DNA from: Sphingobium sp. JS3065 | GTDB taxonomy: Bacteria; Pseudomonadota; Alphaproteobacteria; Sphingomonadales; Sphingomonadaceae | NCBI RefSeq assembly: GCF_026427355.1 | Contig: NZ_CP102665.1 | Coordinates: 434,001-498,000 of the forward strand | DNA length: 64,000 bases | Reading direction: 5' to 3' | Shown here: one piece after another, positions 37,312-44,790 of the stretch | How positions within the stretch are numbered: the first letter of the stretch is position 1 | Layout: the number at the start of each line of letters is the position of its first letter | Translations under genes and position numbers: made by a program | The notes under the pieces: generated by a model | The model's input: only the letters and a program-made list of their open reading frames with translations | What the model was told of the DNA's origin: nothing | The model's database searches: none

Positions 37312-37934
37312 GTGTTTCTCGATCTGTCCCAAAGGTTGGGGATCACGCCGTTGGCGTAACCCGAAATGAAGCTTTTGGGCGCGCCGTCGGGGGCGTAGGT
37401 CGCCCGCTCGACCGCGCCGATATTAGCGCCGTAGACATGGATGCTGATCGACGGGCGGTCGGCCAGGCCATTGGTCACGCGATGGATGTCGCCGATGCGG
37501 GGGGAGACGGCGTCGACTTCGCCTTCGCGCAGAAGCTGCTCGCCATGCGGGATCAGGCGGCCGTCGGGCGACTGGCGGAAGCGCTCCACTTTCTCCGCGC
37601 CGCGCAGCACGCCGACCAGGCCCCAGACGGTGTGATCGTGGATCGGCGTGGCCTGGCCCGGTCCCCAGACGAAGCTGACCACGCTGAACCGTTCGCGGCT
37701 GTCGCAATGGAGCAGATATTGCTGGTAGCGGTCCGGGTGCGGGCGGGTAAATTCCTCCGGCAGCCAATCGTCCTTCGCGATCAGGCGGCTTAGCAGGGCG
37801 CGGCCGCTCTCCAGGATCGCGCCCTCGTCGCGGGTCGCCGCCAGCAGGTCGGCGAAAGCGGTGACGAAGCCGCGCAGGCGGCCGATGTCGGTTGAGCCTT
37901 CGACGGGTCGGGCTATCGCGGCGACCGCGTTCAT
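37308..37934 (-). CDS. Cysteine dioxygenase-type thiol dioxygenase (Gln-type)
   Basis: A 208-residue cupin iron enzyme. H99, H101 (PIHDHTVWG) and H151 (GDIHRV) are the three-His iron ligands. The segment Y70-Q71-Q72-Y-L-L-H-C-D replaces the Arg found at the matching place in Arg-type cysteine dioxygenases, so this looks like the Gln-type. That type often prefers 3-mercaptopropionate and makes 3-sulfinopropionate. It overlaps ssuB upstream and the rhodanese gene downstream, both by ATGA, so the three products are probably made in step. Confidence 0.87.
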   Translation of the reverse strand: MNAVAAIARPVEGSTDIGRLRGFVTAFADLLAATRDEGAILESGRALLSRLIAKDDWLPEEFTRPHPDRYQQYLLHCDSRERFSVVSFVWGPGQATPIHDHTVWGLVGVLRGAEKVERFRQSPDGRLIPHGEQLLREGEVDAVSPRIGDIHRVTNGLADRPSISIHVYGANIGAVERATYAPDGAPKSFISGYANGVIPNLWDRSRNT

Positions 37935-38731
37935 TCGGCGGCCTCGGCGATGGGGGCGAAGGGCAGGACGCCTTCCCCATGATCGTCGCCGCCCAGATAG
38001 GAAAGCAGCTTTTCGCGCAGGCGGCCGGACATGGCCGAGCGGTCGCCGCGTGGGACCGCGATCCGCTCCTGCGCGACGATGCGGCCCTTGTCGAGCACCA
38101 GCACCCGGTCGGCCAGCGCGATCGCTTCCTCCACGTCATGGGTGACGATCAGCACGGCGGGCCGGTGCGCACGCCAGAGCGACAGGACCAGGTCATGCAT
38201 GCGGTAGCGGGTCAGCGCGTCCAGCGCGGCGAAGGGTTCGTCCAGCAGCAGCAGCTTGGGCTCGCGCACCAGGGCGCGGGCGAGCGCGACGCGCTGCGCC
38301 TCCCCGCCAGACAGCGTCAGCGGCCAAGCGTCGAGCCGATGGCCAAGGCCGACCTCCTTCAGCGCCGCTTCGCTGCGGTCGCGCACCCGGTCGCCCTTCA
38401 GGCCCAGGGCGACATTTTTCCACACCGGCTTCCAGGGGAGCAGGCGGGCGTCCTGGAACACCACGGCGCGGGAATCGGGGACTTCCACATCCTGGCCCCG
38501 CACCTCGTCCAGACCGGCGAGCGTGCGCAGCAGCGTGGTCTTGCCGGAACCGGAGCGGCCCAGCAGGGCGATGAACTCACCCGGCGCGATGTCGAGGTCC
38601 AGCCCCTCTATGATCGTGTTGGGGCCGAAGCGGCGGGTGAAGCCACGCAGCCTGACGACCGGCTCAGAATGTAGCGGGTCGCGATGGTCGGCGGCGCTTT
38701 GCAGGGCGGAAAATCCGAGACGGGCGTCCAT
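37931..38731 (-). CDS. ssuB: Sulfonate ABC transporter ATP-binding protein
   Basis: A 266-residue ABC ATPase. Walker A is GRSGSGKT (residues 58-65), the signature LSGGEAQR, Walker B LLLLDEPFAALD and the H-loop VTHDVEEA. DARLLPWKPVWKNVALGL is typical of the nitrate/sulfonate/taurine type. It works with the permease 2 bp upstream to drive import. A 27-residue N-terminal extension precedes the usual start. Its stop overlaps the thiol dioxygenase start (ATGA). Confidence 0.93.
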   Translation of the reverse strand: MDARLGFSALQSAADHRDPLHSEPVVRLRGFTRRFGPNTIIEGLDLDIAPGEFIALLGRSGSGKTTLLRTLAGLDEVRGQDVEVPDSRAVVFQDARLLPWKPVWKNVALGLKGDRVRDRSEAALKEVGLGHRLDAWPLTLSGGEAQRVALARALVREPKLLLLDEPFAALDALTRYRMHDLVLSLWRAHRPAVLIVTHDVEEAIALADRVLVLDKGRIVAQERIAVPRGDRSAMSGRLREKLLSYLGGDDHGEGVLPFAPIAEAAE

Positions 38732-38733
38732 GC

Positions 38734-39552
38734 TTATTGCTCCACTATGCTGGGGCGCCAGATCAGGGCGCGGGCTTCGACGGTGCGGACCAGCCAGTCG
38801 GCGCCAAGGCCGAGAATGGCGTAGACCATGAGGCAGACGACGATGATGTCGGTCCGCATGAAATCGCGGGCATTGTTGATGAGATAGCCAAGACCGGCCG
38901 AGGCGTTGATCTGCTCCGCCACCACCAGGACCAGGATGGCGACCGACAGCGCATAGCGCAGCCCCACCAGCAGGGAGGGTAGCGCGGAAGGCAGCACGAC
39001 ATGCCAGATCTGCTCCCAGCGGCTGAGGCCGAAGCTCCTCGCCGCATCCAGCAGGCGCAGGTCGACGCCGCGGATGCCGCTGTAGAGGTTGAGGTAGACG
39101 GGGAAAACGGTGCCGAAAGCGATCAATGCCACCTTGGGCGTCTCGCCGATGCCGAACCAGACGATGAAGAGCGGGGTAAGCGCCAGCGCGGGGATGGTCC
39201 GCTTGATCTGCATCAGCGGATCGACCGCAAGTTCCCCGGCGCGGGAGAGGCCCGCCACGAGGCCGAGGATGAGGCCTAGGCTCACGCCGATAATCAGGCC
39301 GACGGCGACTCGCGCGAAGGACACAAGCAGGTTGGAGGGCAGTTCGCCCGACAGCAGCATTTCCAGCAGCGTGCCGATCACGGCGGAGGGCGCCGCCAGC
39401 GTCCGTTCCGGGATCAGGCCGCTGCGCGATCCCAGTTCCCAGAGCAGCAGCAGGACGACGGGCGAAAGCCAGCGTCCGCCGAAGCGAGAAAGGGAAAATC
39501 CCCGTACGCCGACCTGTCCGGAACCGCGTCTGTCCACTGTCAAAACCGTCAT
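38734..39552 (-). CDS. ssuC: Sulfonate ABC transporter permease
   Basis: A 272-residue inner-membrane permease with about six helices. The start at 39552 (MTVLTVDRR) follows a GAGGGCGAG leader. The cytoplasmic EAA loop is DAARSFGLSRWEQIWHVVLPSALPSLLVG. SFARVAVGLIIGVSLGLILGLV and TIPALALTPLFIVWFGIGETPKVALIAFG are typical of SsuC/TauC. It begins the ssu operon. A perfect LysR-type dyad (39629-39647) lies 77 bp upstream. Confidence 0.93.
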   Translation of the reverse strand: MTVLTVDRRGSGQVGVRGFSLSRFGGRWLSPVVLLLLWELGSRSGLIPERTLAAPSAVIGTLLEMLLSGELPSNLLVSFARVAVGLIIGVSLGLILGLVAGLSRAGELAVDPLMQIKRTIPALALTPLFIVWFGIGETPKVALIAFGTVFPVYLNLYSGIRGVDLRLLDAARSFGLSRWEQIWHVVLPSALPSLLVGLRYALSVAILVLVVAEQINASAGLGYLINNARDFMRTDIIVVCLMVYAILGLGADWLVRTVEARALIWRPSIVEQ

Positions 39553-39855
39553 CAACTCGCCCTCTTGGTGGTGAGGGAAAGCCCAACATGAATTATCTAC
39601 CAATTCAATTAAGTTTTTATCGGTCGATCTATGAGGGCCGCTCATAGGGCGCGTTTGACCGCAAATCGGGCGCTAGCTGCCGCCGGAAATGCCGGGTTTC
39701 CGTGCTTCACCCGTATTGGCCAAGATTTTCATGGCCGCTTTAAATCTCTACTATTTTGATTGATATATAAGTCTTCGCGATAAGAGCGCGACACCGTTTC
39801 CGGCATCGGATCGGCGGCCGCCTTTTCCATCTGGCCCTTTTTCATCGAGGTTTCC
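39553..39855. other. Divergent promoter region of the ssu operon and a LysR gene
   Basis: A 303-bp stretch, unusually A+T-rich for the region (for example 39596-39620 and 39745-39780), between ssuC (minus) and a LysR gene (plus). It has a perfect dyad at 39629-39647. No gene is seen. It probably holds both promoters. Confidence 0.65.
39629..39647. promoter_or_regulatory. LysR-type operator dyad (T-N11-A)
   Basis: CTATGAG and CTCATAG are perfect inverted arms around GGCCG. T39632 and A39644 enclose 11 bases, the classic T-N11-A LysR box. It lies between ssuC and the LysR gene, where such regulators usually bind. Confidence 0.65.
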
Positions 39856-40692
39856 ATGCCGGTCAATCTGCCCACCAACCTGTTGCGCAGCTTCGTCGCC
39901 ATCGTCGACACAGGGTCGATGCTGAACGCATCGGAGCAGGTGTTCGTGACTCAATCCGCGCTCAGCCTTCAGATCAAGCGGCTGGAGGAACTGGTGCAGC
40001 AAACGCTGTTCCTGCGCGAAGGGCGGCGGCTGAACCTGACCACCGCCGGGGAAGTGCTGCTGGATTATGCGCGGCGCGTGCTGCTGCTGCATGACGAGGC
40101 GGTCGCTGCGGTCAGCGCGGGGCGTTTCGCAGGACCGGCGCGGATCGGCATGGTGCAGGATTTCGCCGACAGCCTCTTGAGCGGGCTGTTGTCGCGCTTT
40201 TCCGAACTGCATCCCGATGCGCAAATCTATGCGCGGGTCGCGGGCACGGCGGAATTGCAGACGCTGCTGGACCGCCGGGAACTGGACATCGTGCTGGGGT
40301 TCGCCGCGCCCAACGATCAGCATGCGGTGACAGTCGCGCCGATGAGCTGGTATGGCGAGGCCGCGCTGGTCGAACGGGAGGTGATTCCGCTGGCCGTGCT
40401 GGAGGAGCCGTGCCGTTTCCGCGAGGCGGCGATCCGGGCGCTGGAGGATAGCGGGCTGCAATGGCGGATCGCGGTGGAGACGCCCAATCTGGCGACGCTG
40501 AAGGCCGCTGTCGGGGCGCGTCTGGGCATCACCTGCCGCACCCATTTGTTCCTGGAGGATAGCAAAGCGCTGGAGCATGAGCGGTTGCCGCACCTGCCGC
40601 GGGTCGCGGCAATTCTGCGGGCGGGGGAAAAGCTGGACAAGGCCGCGCACCGGCTGGCGGAACTGGCGCGGGAGACGGTGCAGACATTGTAG
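39856..40692 (+). CDS. LysR-family regulator, probably of the sulfonate genes
   Basis: A 278-residue LysR regulator with the N-terminal helix-turn-helix LLRSFVAIVDTGSMLNASEQVFVTQSALSLQIKRLEE. The effector domain is short but complete. It is divergent from the ssu operon and faces a T-N11-A dyad, so it probably activates ssuC-B and the following genes in response to sulfur limitation or a sulfonate, as CysB/Cbl-like regulators do. The ligand is not known. Confidence 0.88.
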   Translation: MPVNLPTNLLRSFVAIVDTGSMLNASEQVFVTQSALSLQIKRLEELVQQTLFLREGRRLNLTTAGEVLLDYARRVLLLHDEAVAAVSAGRFAGPARIGMVQDFADSLLSGLLSRFSELHPDAQIYARVAGTAELQTLLDRRELDIVLGFAAPNDQHAVTVAPMSWYGEAALVEREVIPLAVLEEPCRFREAAIRALEDSGLQWRIAVETPNLATLKAAVGARLGITCRTHLFLEDSKALEHERLPHLPRVAAILRAGEKLDKAAHRLAELARETVQTL

Positions 40693-40736
40693 GGCTTTTG
40701 TGCAGGCGGTATTGGCCATTATCTGACGTGAGATAT

Positions 40737-40839
40737 CCGTTCGGGCTGAGCGAAGTCGAAGCCATCTGCCGAGCGGGGCGAGGCTTCTATGCTTCGCCTC
40801 TGCTCAGCATGGCCCTTCGACTTCGCTCAGGGCGAACGG
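40737..40839. repeat. Long imperfect palindrome in convergent gap
   Basis: Arms 40737-40761 and 40815-40839 (25 bp) match at 23 of 25 positions and include the core TGAGCGAAGTCGAAG. The 53-bp loop holds further GAGC/GCTC and GGCG/CGCC complementarity. The arm sequence is of a kind dispersed through sphingomonad genomes. It lies between two convergent genes, so it may also stop transcription from both. Confidence 0.7.
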
Positions 40840-40892
40840 AAAACTGAACGTCCGCCATCCACCCAAATCGGTCAGTCCAGCATATATTGAAG

Positions 40893-41837
40893 CTAATATC
40901 CCCGTGCCGGATCGACGATGTCGCTCGGCTTTTCGCCGCACAGGAAGCGGGACAGGTCGTCATTGACCTTTTCCAGCAAGCGATGACGGATCAGGCTGTA
41001 ATTGCTGGAGATATGCGGCGTCAGCCGGACGCGGGGATGGGTGTAGAGCGCGTGCCCCTCCGGCAGTGGTTCCGGATCGGTGACGTCGAGCGTCGCGAAA
41101 CCAAGCCGTTCCCGGTCCAGCGCGTCGGTCAGCGCTTCCTGGTCGATCACCGAACCCCGCGCCACGTTGATGAGGTGCGCGCGCGGCTTCATCTTCGCGA
41201 AAAGGGCTTCGTTGAAGAGGTGGCGGGTTTCCGGCGTTCCGGGGACGGCGACGACGATATGGTCGGCCTCCGCCGCCAGCGTTTCCAAGTCGCCGACATG
41301 CTGCACGCCGTTGATGCCCGATTGCGCGCCGCTCCGCCGCAGGCCGATGACCTGCGCGCCGAGCGCAAGGCTGCGCCGGGCCACCGCCGCGCCGATCGCG
41401 CCCAGGCCGACGATGCCGATGGTGGTTCCGGAGACGCGGCCCAGCGGGCGGGGAATCCACTGATCCCGCGAATGCACCGTCGCCGCATGCAGCTTCTTGG
41501 CATGGGCATAGATGGCGGCGATCACATAATCGGCAATCTCTTCCGAAGCTACGCCGCGACCGCAGGTGACGAGCGGCGCGTCCAGCAGCCAGCCGGGGTA
41601 GAAATCCACCCCCGCCGACGCGCTGTAGACCCATTTGAGCCGCCCCGGCCAGATATCCGGCCGTAGCTGAGCGGATTGCCGCCAGGCGGGGGACGGCCTG
41701 ACCAGCAATATGTCCGCCTCTTTCGCGGCGGTCCACGGTTCATCCTCCGCCACGTCGATCAGGGTCGGGGCGGAGGGGTGCAGGCCAAGGCTGCGGTTGA
41801 ATTCGGGTTCCAACTGGCTGGCGATGATCAAGGACAT
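40893..41837 (-). CDS. D-2-hydroxyacid dehydrogenase
   Basis: A 314-residue NAD(P)-dependent enzyme of the D-isomer 2-hydroxyacid dehydrogenase family. The Rossmann motif GIVGLGAIGAAVARRS, the substrate Arg in INVARGSVID and the catalytic His in LTPHISSN are present. It starts 1 bp after the acyl-CoA dehydrogenase-like stop, so the two are coupled. It may reduce or oxidise a 2-oxo or 2-hydroxy acid released from a sulfonate. The substrate is not known. Transcription ends at a palindrome shared with the LysR gene. Confidence 0.85.
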   Translation of the reverse strand: MSLIIASQLEPEFNRSLGLHPSAPTLIDVAEDEPWTAAKEADILLVRPSPAWRQSAQLRPDIWPGRLKWVYSASAGVDFYPGWLLDAPLVTCGRGVASEEIADYVIAAIYAHAKKLHAATVHSRDQWIPRPLGRVSGTTIGIVGLGAIGAAVARRSLALGAQVIGLRRSGAQSGINGVQHVGDLETLAAEADHIVVAVPGTPETRHLFNEALFAKMKPRAHLINVARGSVIDQEALTDALDRERLGFATLDVTDPEPLPEGHALYTHPRVRLTPHISSNYSLIRHRLLEKVNDDLSRFLCGEKPSDIVDPARGY

Positions 41838-41838
41838 C

Positions 41839-43017
41839 TCAGTTCCCCAGCGCGGCCCGTCCCGCCGCGATCAATATCGTATCGGGTTGCGGCGAGTGGA
41901 TGCGGCTGCACAGCACGTCGCGATAATGGCGCTCCAGCGGATTTTTCCGGCTGATGCCCGGATTGCCGGTGAGTTCCAGCCCGATCTCGACGGCGCGGAT
42001 CGCGTTGGCCGTCGCGAGATATTTGATGTTGTTGACCTCCACCGCGCTGGGGGTGTCGCCCGCGTCATGGCGGGCGGCGGCGTCGCGGATCAAGGTGCGG
42101 TTGACCTGCAACAGCGTCTCTATCTCCCCGAATTTTTCCTGCACTCGCGGCAGGGTGGCCAGCGAAGCGCCCAGATTGCTGGGCACCCGGTCGTTGAGAT
42201 AGGCGCGCAGCCAGTCGCGCGCCGCCCGCGCCACGCCGTCATAGATGGTGGAGATGGCCAGCGCATTCCAGATCGCCAGGCTGGAATCGCCCGTCCCCGT
42301 CGCCCATTGTTCCGGCAGGCGGATGTCGACCGCATGGTCGAGCGGGACCGGCGTGTCCGTGAAATGCACGGCATGGCTGACGGTGGCGCGCATGCCCAGA
42401 TGGTCCCAGGCCGGCTCTATCGCGATGCCGGGGCTGTCGGAACGGACCAGGAAATTGCCGACGCGGGGATTTTCCTCATCGGTCTTGGCCCAGACCGCGA
42501 ACCAGTCGAGGCCGGTCGATCCGGTCGAGTAGATTTTCGTGCCGCTGATCGCCCAGCCGTCCGCCGTGCGCCGGGCAACGGTCGCGGGCATGCCGCCGCG
42601 CACCGGCGTCCCCAGTTCGGGTTCGACGCGCAGGCCGCCGATCAGTCCGCGACCCTGCACCGCCTGCCGCGCCAACTGTTCGTAAATGCCCTGCGGCCAG
42701 CCCTGCGCGCGGGCCGGGGTCGCGTGATAATGATAGGTCATGAACAGGATCAGCGCCGTCGACGGCTCCCCCTTGGCCACCGCGCCCAGCACGCGCAACG
42801 CTTCGGACAGGGATGCGCCGCGTCCGCCATGTTCCGGCGGAACGGTCAGCCCGATCAGCCCTTCCCGTCCCAGCAGGTCGAAATTGGCGCGGGGGAATTC
42901 ACCGCTTCGGTCATAGGACTCTGCCGTTTCCCCCAATTGGCGGGTGATCCGGTCCAACAATTCGGAGCCGATGGGCGCGAAGGACGGAGTTTCGGGGACA
43001 ATTGCCTGGCTGGCCAT
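41839..43017 (-). CDS. Acyl-CoA dehydrogenase-fold flavoprotein, SfnB/DszC-like
   Basis: A 392-residue protein with an acyl-CoA dehydrogenase fold. GREGLIGLTVPPEHGGRGASLSEALRVLGAVAKGEPSTALILFMTYH and WAISGTKIYSTGSTGLDWFAVWAKT are typical. Members next to sulfonate genes (SfnB, DszC-type) act as flavin monooxygenases on sulfur compounds rather than on CoA esters. Whether it is a monooxygenase is inference. It lies between the binding protein (5 bp upstream) and the hydroxyacid dehydrogenase in one operon. Confidence 0.83.
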   Translation of the reverse strand: MASQAIVPETPSFAPIGSELLDRITRQLGETAESYDRSGEFPRANFDLLGREGLIGLTVPPEHGGRGASLSEALRVLGAVAKGEPSTALILFMTYHYHATPARAQGWPQGIYEQLARQAVQGRGLIGGLRVEPELGTPVRGGMPATVARRTADGWAISGTKIYSTGSTGLDWFAVWAKTDEENPRVGNFLVRSDSPGIAIEPAWDHLGMRATVSHAVHFTDTPVPLDHAVDIRLPEQWATGTGDSSLAIWNALAISTIYDGVARAARDWLRAYLNDRVPSNLGASLATLPRVQEKFGEIETLLQVNRTLIRDAAARHDAGDTPSAVEVNNIKYLATANAIRAVEIGLELTGNPGISRKNPLERHYRDVLCSRIHSPQPDTILIAAGRAALGN

Positions 43018-43022
43018 GATTT

Positions 43023-44012
43023 TCAGCCTCTTTTCGGTATAGAATCGTTGAACCGCTTGTCCCAGAGGGGACGGACATCGACAGCCTTGGGCAACAGCTT
43101 CTGCCCGAAAAACAGGTCCGCCACCTGCTGTTGGGAAGCAATGGCCGCATCGGTTACGGGGCGCAGTTCATAGGTGGCGCTCTTGCGCCGGAACTGATCC
43201 GTCACATAATCGAGCGGCACCCCGATATCCTGGGCGACGATTTTCGCCCATTCGTCCTGATAAGCCGCCGCCCACCCATAGGCCTGTTGCGCCAGCCCCA
43301 GATATTCGCGGAGGATTTCGGATAATTCGGGGTCCGCCAGCGCGTCGACATGGGCGGCGACCAGATAATTGCCCGACAATATGCCGTATGCGGTGCGCAA
43401 TATCCGCGCCCCTTCGGTCGCGATTGCCCGTTGGATCGGGAAGCCGTAGATCGCCCACGCATCCAACGCGCCTTGGGAAAAGGCGGCGGCCCCATCGGAC
43501 ACGCCCATGGCGACCGGCGTGATGTCATCCCAGCCCAGGCCTCCTTCCTCCAGCATCCGGATCAGGAAATATTGCGAGGTGGTGGCCCGCACATAACCCA
43601 CCCTTTTGCCCTTGAGATCGGCGATGGAGCGGGCCTTGGACCCCTTGGGCACCAGGACCACCTGATTGTTGACGTCGCCATTGGCCACGGCGATCTGCCG
43701 GAAGCTCTGAATCGTGGAGGCTGCGGCGAAGATCGGCGGAATCTCGCTCATGCCGCCATAATCGAGCGAACCGCCGTTCAGCGCTTCCACTACCAGATGG
43801 CCTGACTGAAACTCGCTATAGTGAATATCGAAATTCCTCGGCGCGATCCCCGCCGCCTTGAACAGCAGCCGCGAATCCCCTTCGCCCTTGCCGGTTATCG
43901 AAACACGCAGCCGGGGGCGCGAACCGCCGCCAGCGCCGCAGCCCGACAGCAGCAGGCCGGACGCCGCGCCCGCCGCCATGAAAGCGCGCCGCGACCAGTC
44001 GTTAGCGACCAC
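43023..44012 (-). CDS. Sulfonate-type ABC substrate-binding lipoprotein
   Basis: A 329-residue SsuA-like lipoprotein. GTG 44012 is used because it precedes the leader SRRAFMAAGAASGLLLSGC, whose LSGC lipobox anchors it. EFQSGHLVVEALNGGSLDYGGMSEIPPIFAA and KGKRVGYVRATTSQYFLIRMLEEGG are family cores. No permease gene is adjacent; the nearest is ssuC. The GTG lies inside the end of a 44-codon small reading frame, so translation of that frame could set its level. Confidence 0.87.
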   Translation of the reverse strand: MVANDWSRRAFMAAGAASGLLLSGCGAGGGSRPRLRVSITGKGEGDSRLLFKAAGIAPRNFDIHYSEFQSGHLVVEALNGGSLDYGGMSEIPPIFAAASTIQSFRQIAVANGDVNNQVVLVPKGSKARSIADLKGKRVGYVRATTSQYFLIRMLEEGGLGWDDITPVAMGVSDGAAAFSQGALDAWAIYGFPIQRAIATEGARILRTAYGILSGNYLVAAHVDALADPELSEILREYLGLAQQAYGWAAAYQDEWAKIVAQDIGVPLDYVTDQFRRKSATYELRPVTDAAIASQQQVADLFFGQKLLPKAVDVRPLWDKRFNDSIPKRG

Positions 44013-44136
44013 CGGCGCTTTCCCGCTGGCTTGCCGTCCGCTCGAACAGGATCACGTTGGGATCGCGGAGGAATTCCTGGCGGGCGGCGGCGCGGAAGCG
44101 GTGCCAATGAATGATTAGGAGAGGTAACAGAGACAT
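44002..44136 (-). CDS. 44-residue small reading frame leading the sulfur operon
   Basis: I do not recognise a family. ATG 44136 follows a strong GGAAGGA site at a good distance. The product starts MSLLPLLIIHWHRFRAAAR and ends in a polar Arg-rich tail (RTASQRESAGGR). Its stop overlaps the binding-protein start by 11 bp, a layout often seen for leader peptides that control the next gene. The His/Trp/Arg pattern is odd. It may be a real micropeptide or only a translated leader. Confidence 0.5.
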   Translation of the reverse strand: MSLLPLLIIHWHRFRAAARQEFLRDPNVILFERTASQRESAGGR

Positions 44137-44248
44137 TTTCGTCCTTCCGGGATCGATTTCCTATTTATCTATTTTATCGGTAGAGATAAGTCTCACAAGC
44201 AATGCTGAACCCACTATTAGAAATGCTTGACCGATGCTGAGGGTCGAT

Positions 44249-44273
44249 CATGCGCTGAAACAAGTTCAGCATG
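44249..44273. repeat. Small palindromic repeat
   Basis: GCTGAA (44254-44259) pairs with TTCAGC (44265-44270), extended by CAT/ATG. The sequence reads as the widespread sphingomonad hairpin with GAACTTGTTTCAG on the complement. It lies between the divergent sulfur operon and the NTF2-like gene. Confidence 0.5.
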
Positions 44274-44286
44274 ACGGTTTGAGGAA

Positions 44287-44697
44287 ATGGCTCTAGCTAT
44301 TCGGTCCATGACGACATCCCCCGACCTTGCCATTCGCCTGCGCCGCGCCGATTTCAACCGTGCCCTGGCGGAGGCGGACCTGAACGCCATCGCGCCGCTG
44401 CTGGCGCTCCACGCCGTTCTCGTCACCGGATCGGACAGCGCCGTCATTTCGGGGCGGAAGGCGCAGCTCCAGGCATGGAAGCGGGAATTCGGCGCGAGCG
44501 AGCGCATCGTCTATAGCCGGACGCCGGAAAGCATCGTCGCGTCCACGGTGGAACCCATCGCGATGGAACACGGACGATGGCAGGGCGTGGCCGCCGGGTC
44601 GGACCAGCCCCTCGCATCGGGAAGCTATAGCGCCAAATGGCGGCGGGTAGGCGTGGATTGGATCATCGAGGCGGAAATCTATCTGACGCTCGCCTGA
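44287..44697 (+). CDS. NTF2-like / DUF4440-type protein
   Basis: A 136-residue protein with the NTF2-like cone fold. LADLNAIAPLLALHAVLVTGSDS, then ISGRKAQLQAWKREFGA and RWQGVAAGSDQPLASGSYSAKWRRVGVDWIIEAEIYL are typical of DUF4440/SnoaL-like proteins. The start is uncertain. ATG 44287 and ATG 44308 are both possible and neither has a good ribosome site. Function is unknown; family members are small enzymes or binding proteins. It precedes the M3 peptidase on the same strand. Confidence 0.7.
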   Translation: MALAIRSMTTSPDLAIRLRRADFNRALAEADLNAIAPLLALHAVLVTGSDSAVISGRKAQLQAWKREFGASERIVYSRTPESIVASTVEPIAMEHGRWQGVAAGSDQPLASGSYSAKWRRVGVDWIIEAEIYLTLA

Positions 44698-44790
44698 TTT
44701 GCGCGTTGGTCGGAAATGCTTGAACAGCCGCCCGTCAGCGCCCAATTAGAAGCTGTTCCTTTCCCATTTCAGACCTGCGAATTGCGAGTG

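Noticed and set aside
44287..44307. First ATG (44287) as the certain start of the NTF2-like protein
   Set aside because: Its leader is too close to the codon to be a good ribosome site. The second ATG (44308) is equally possible, so the start is left uncertain.
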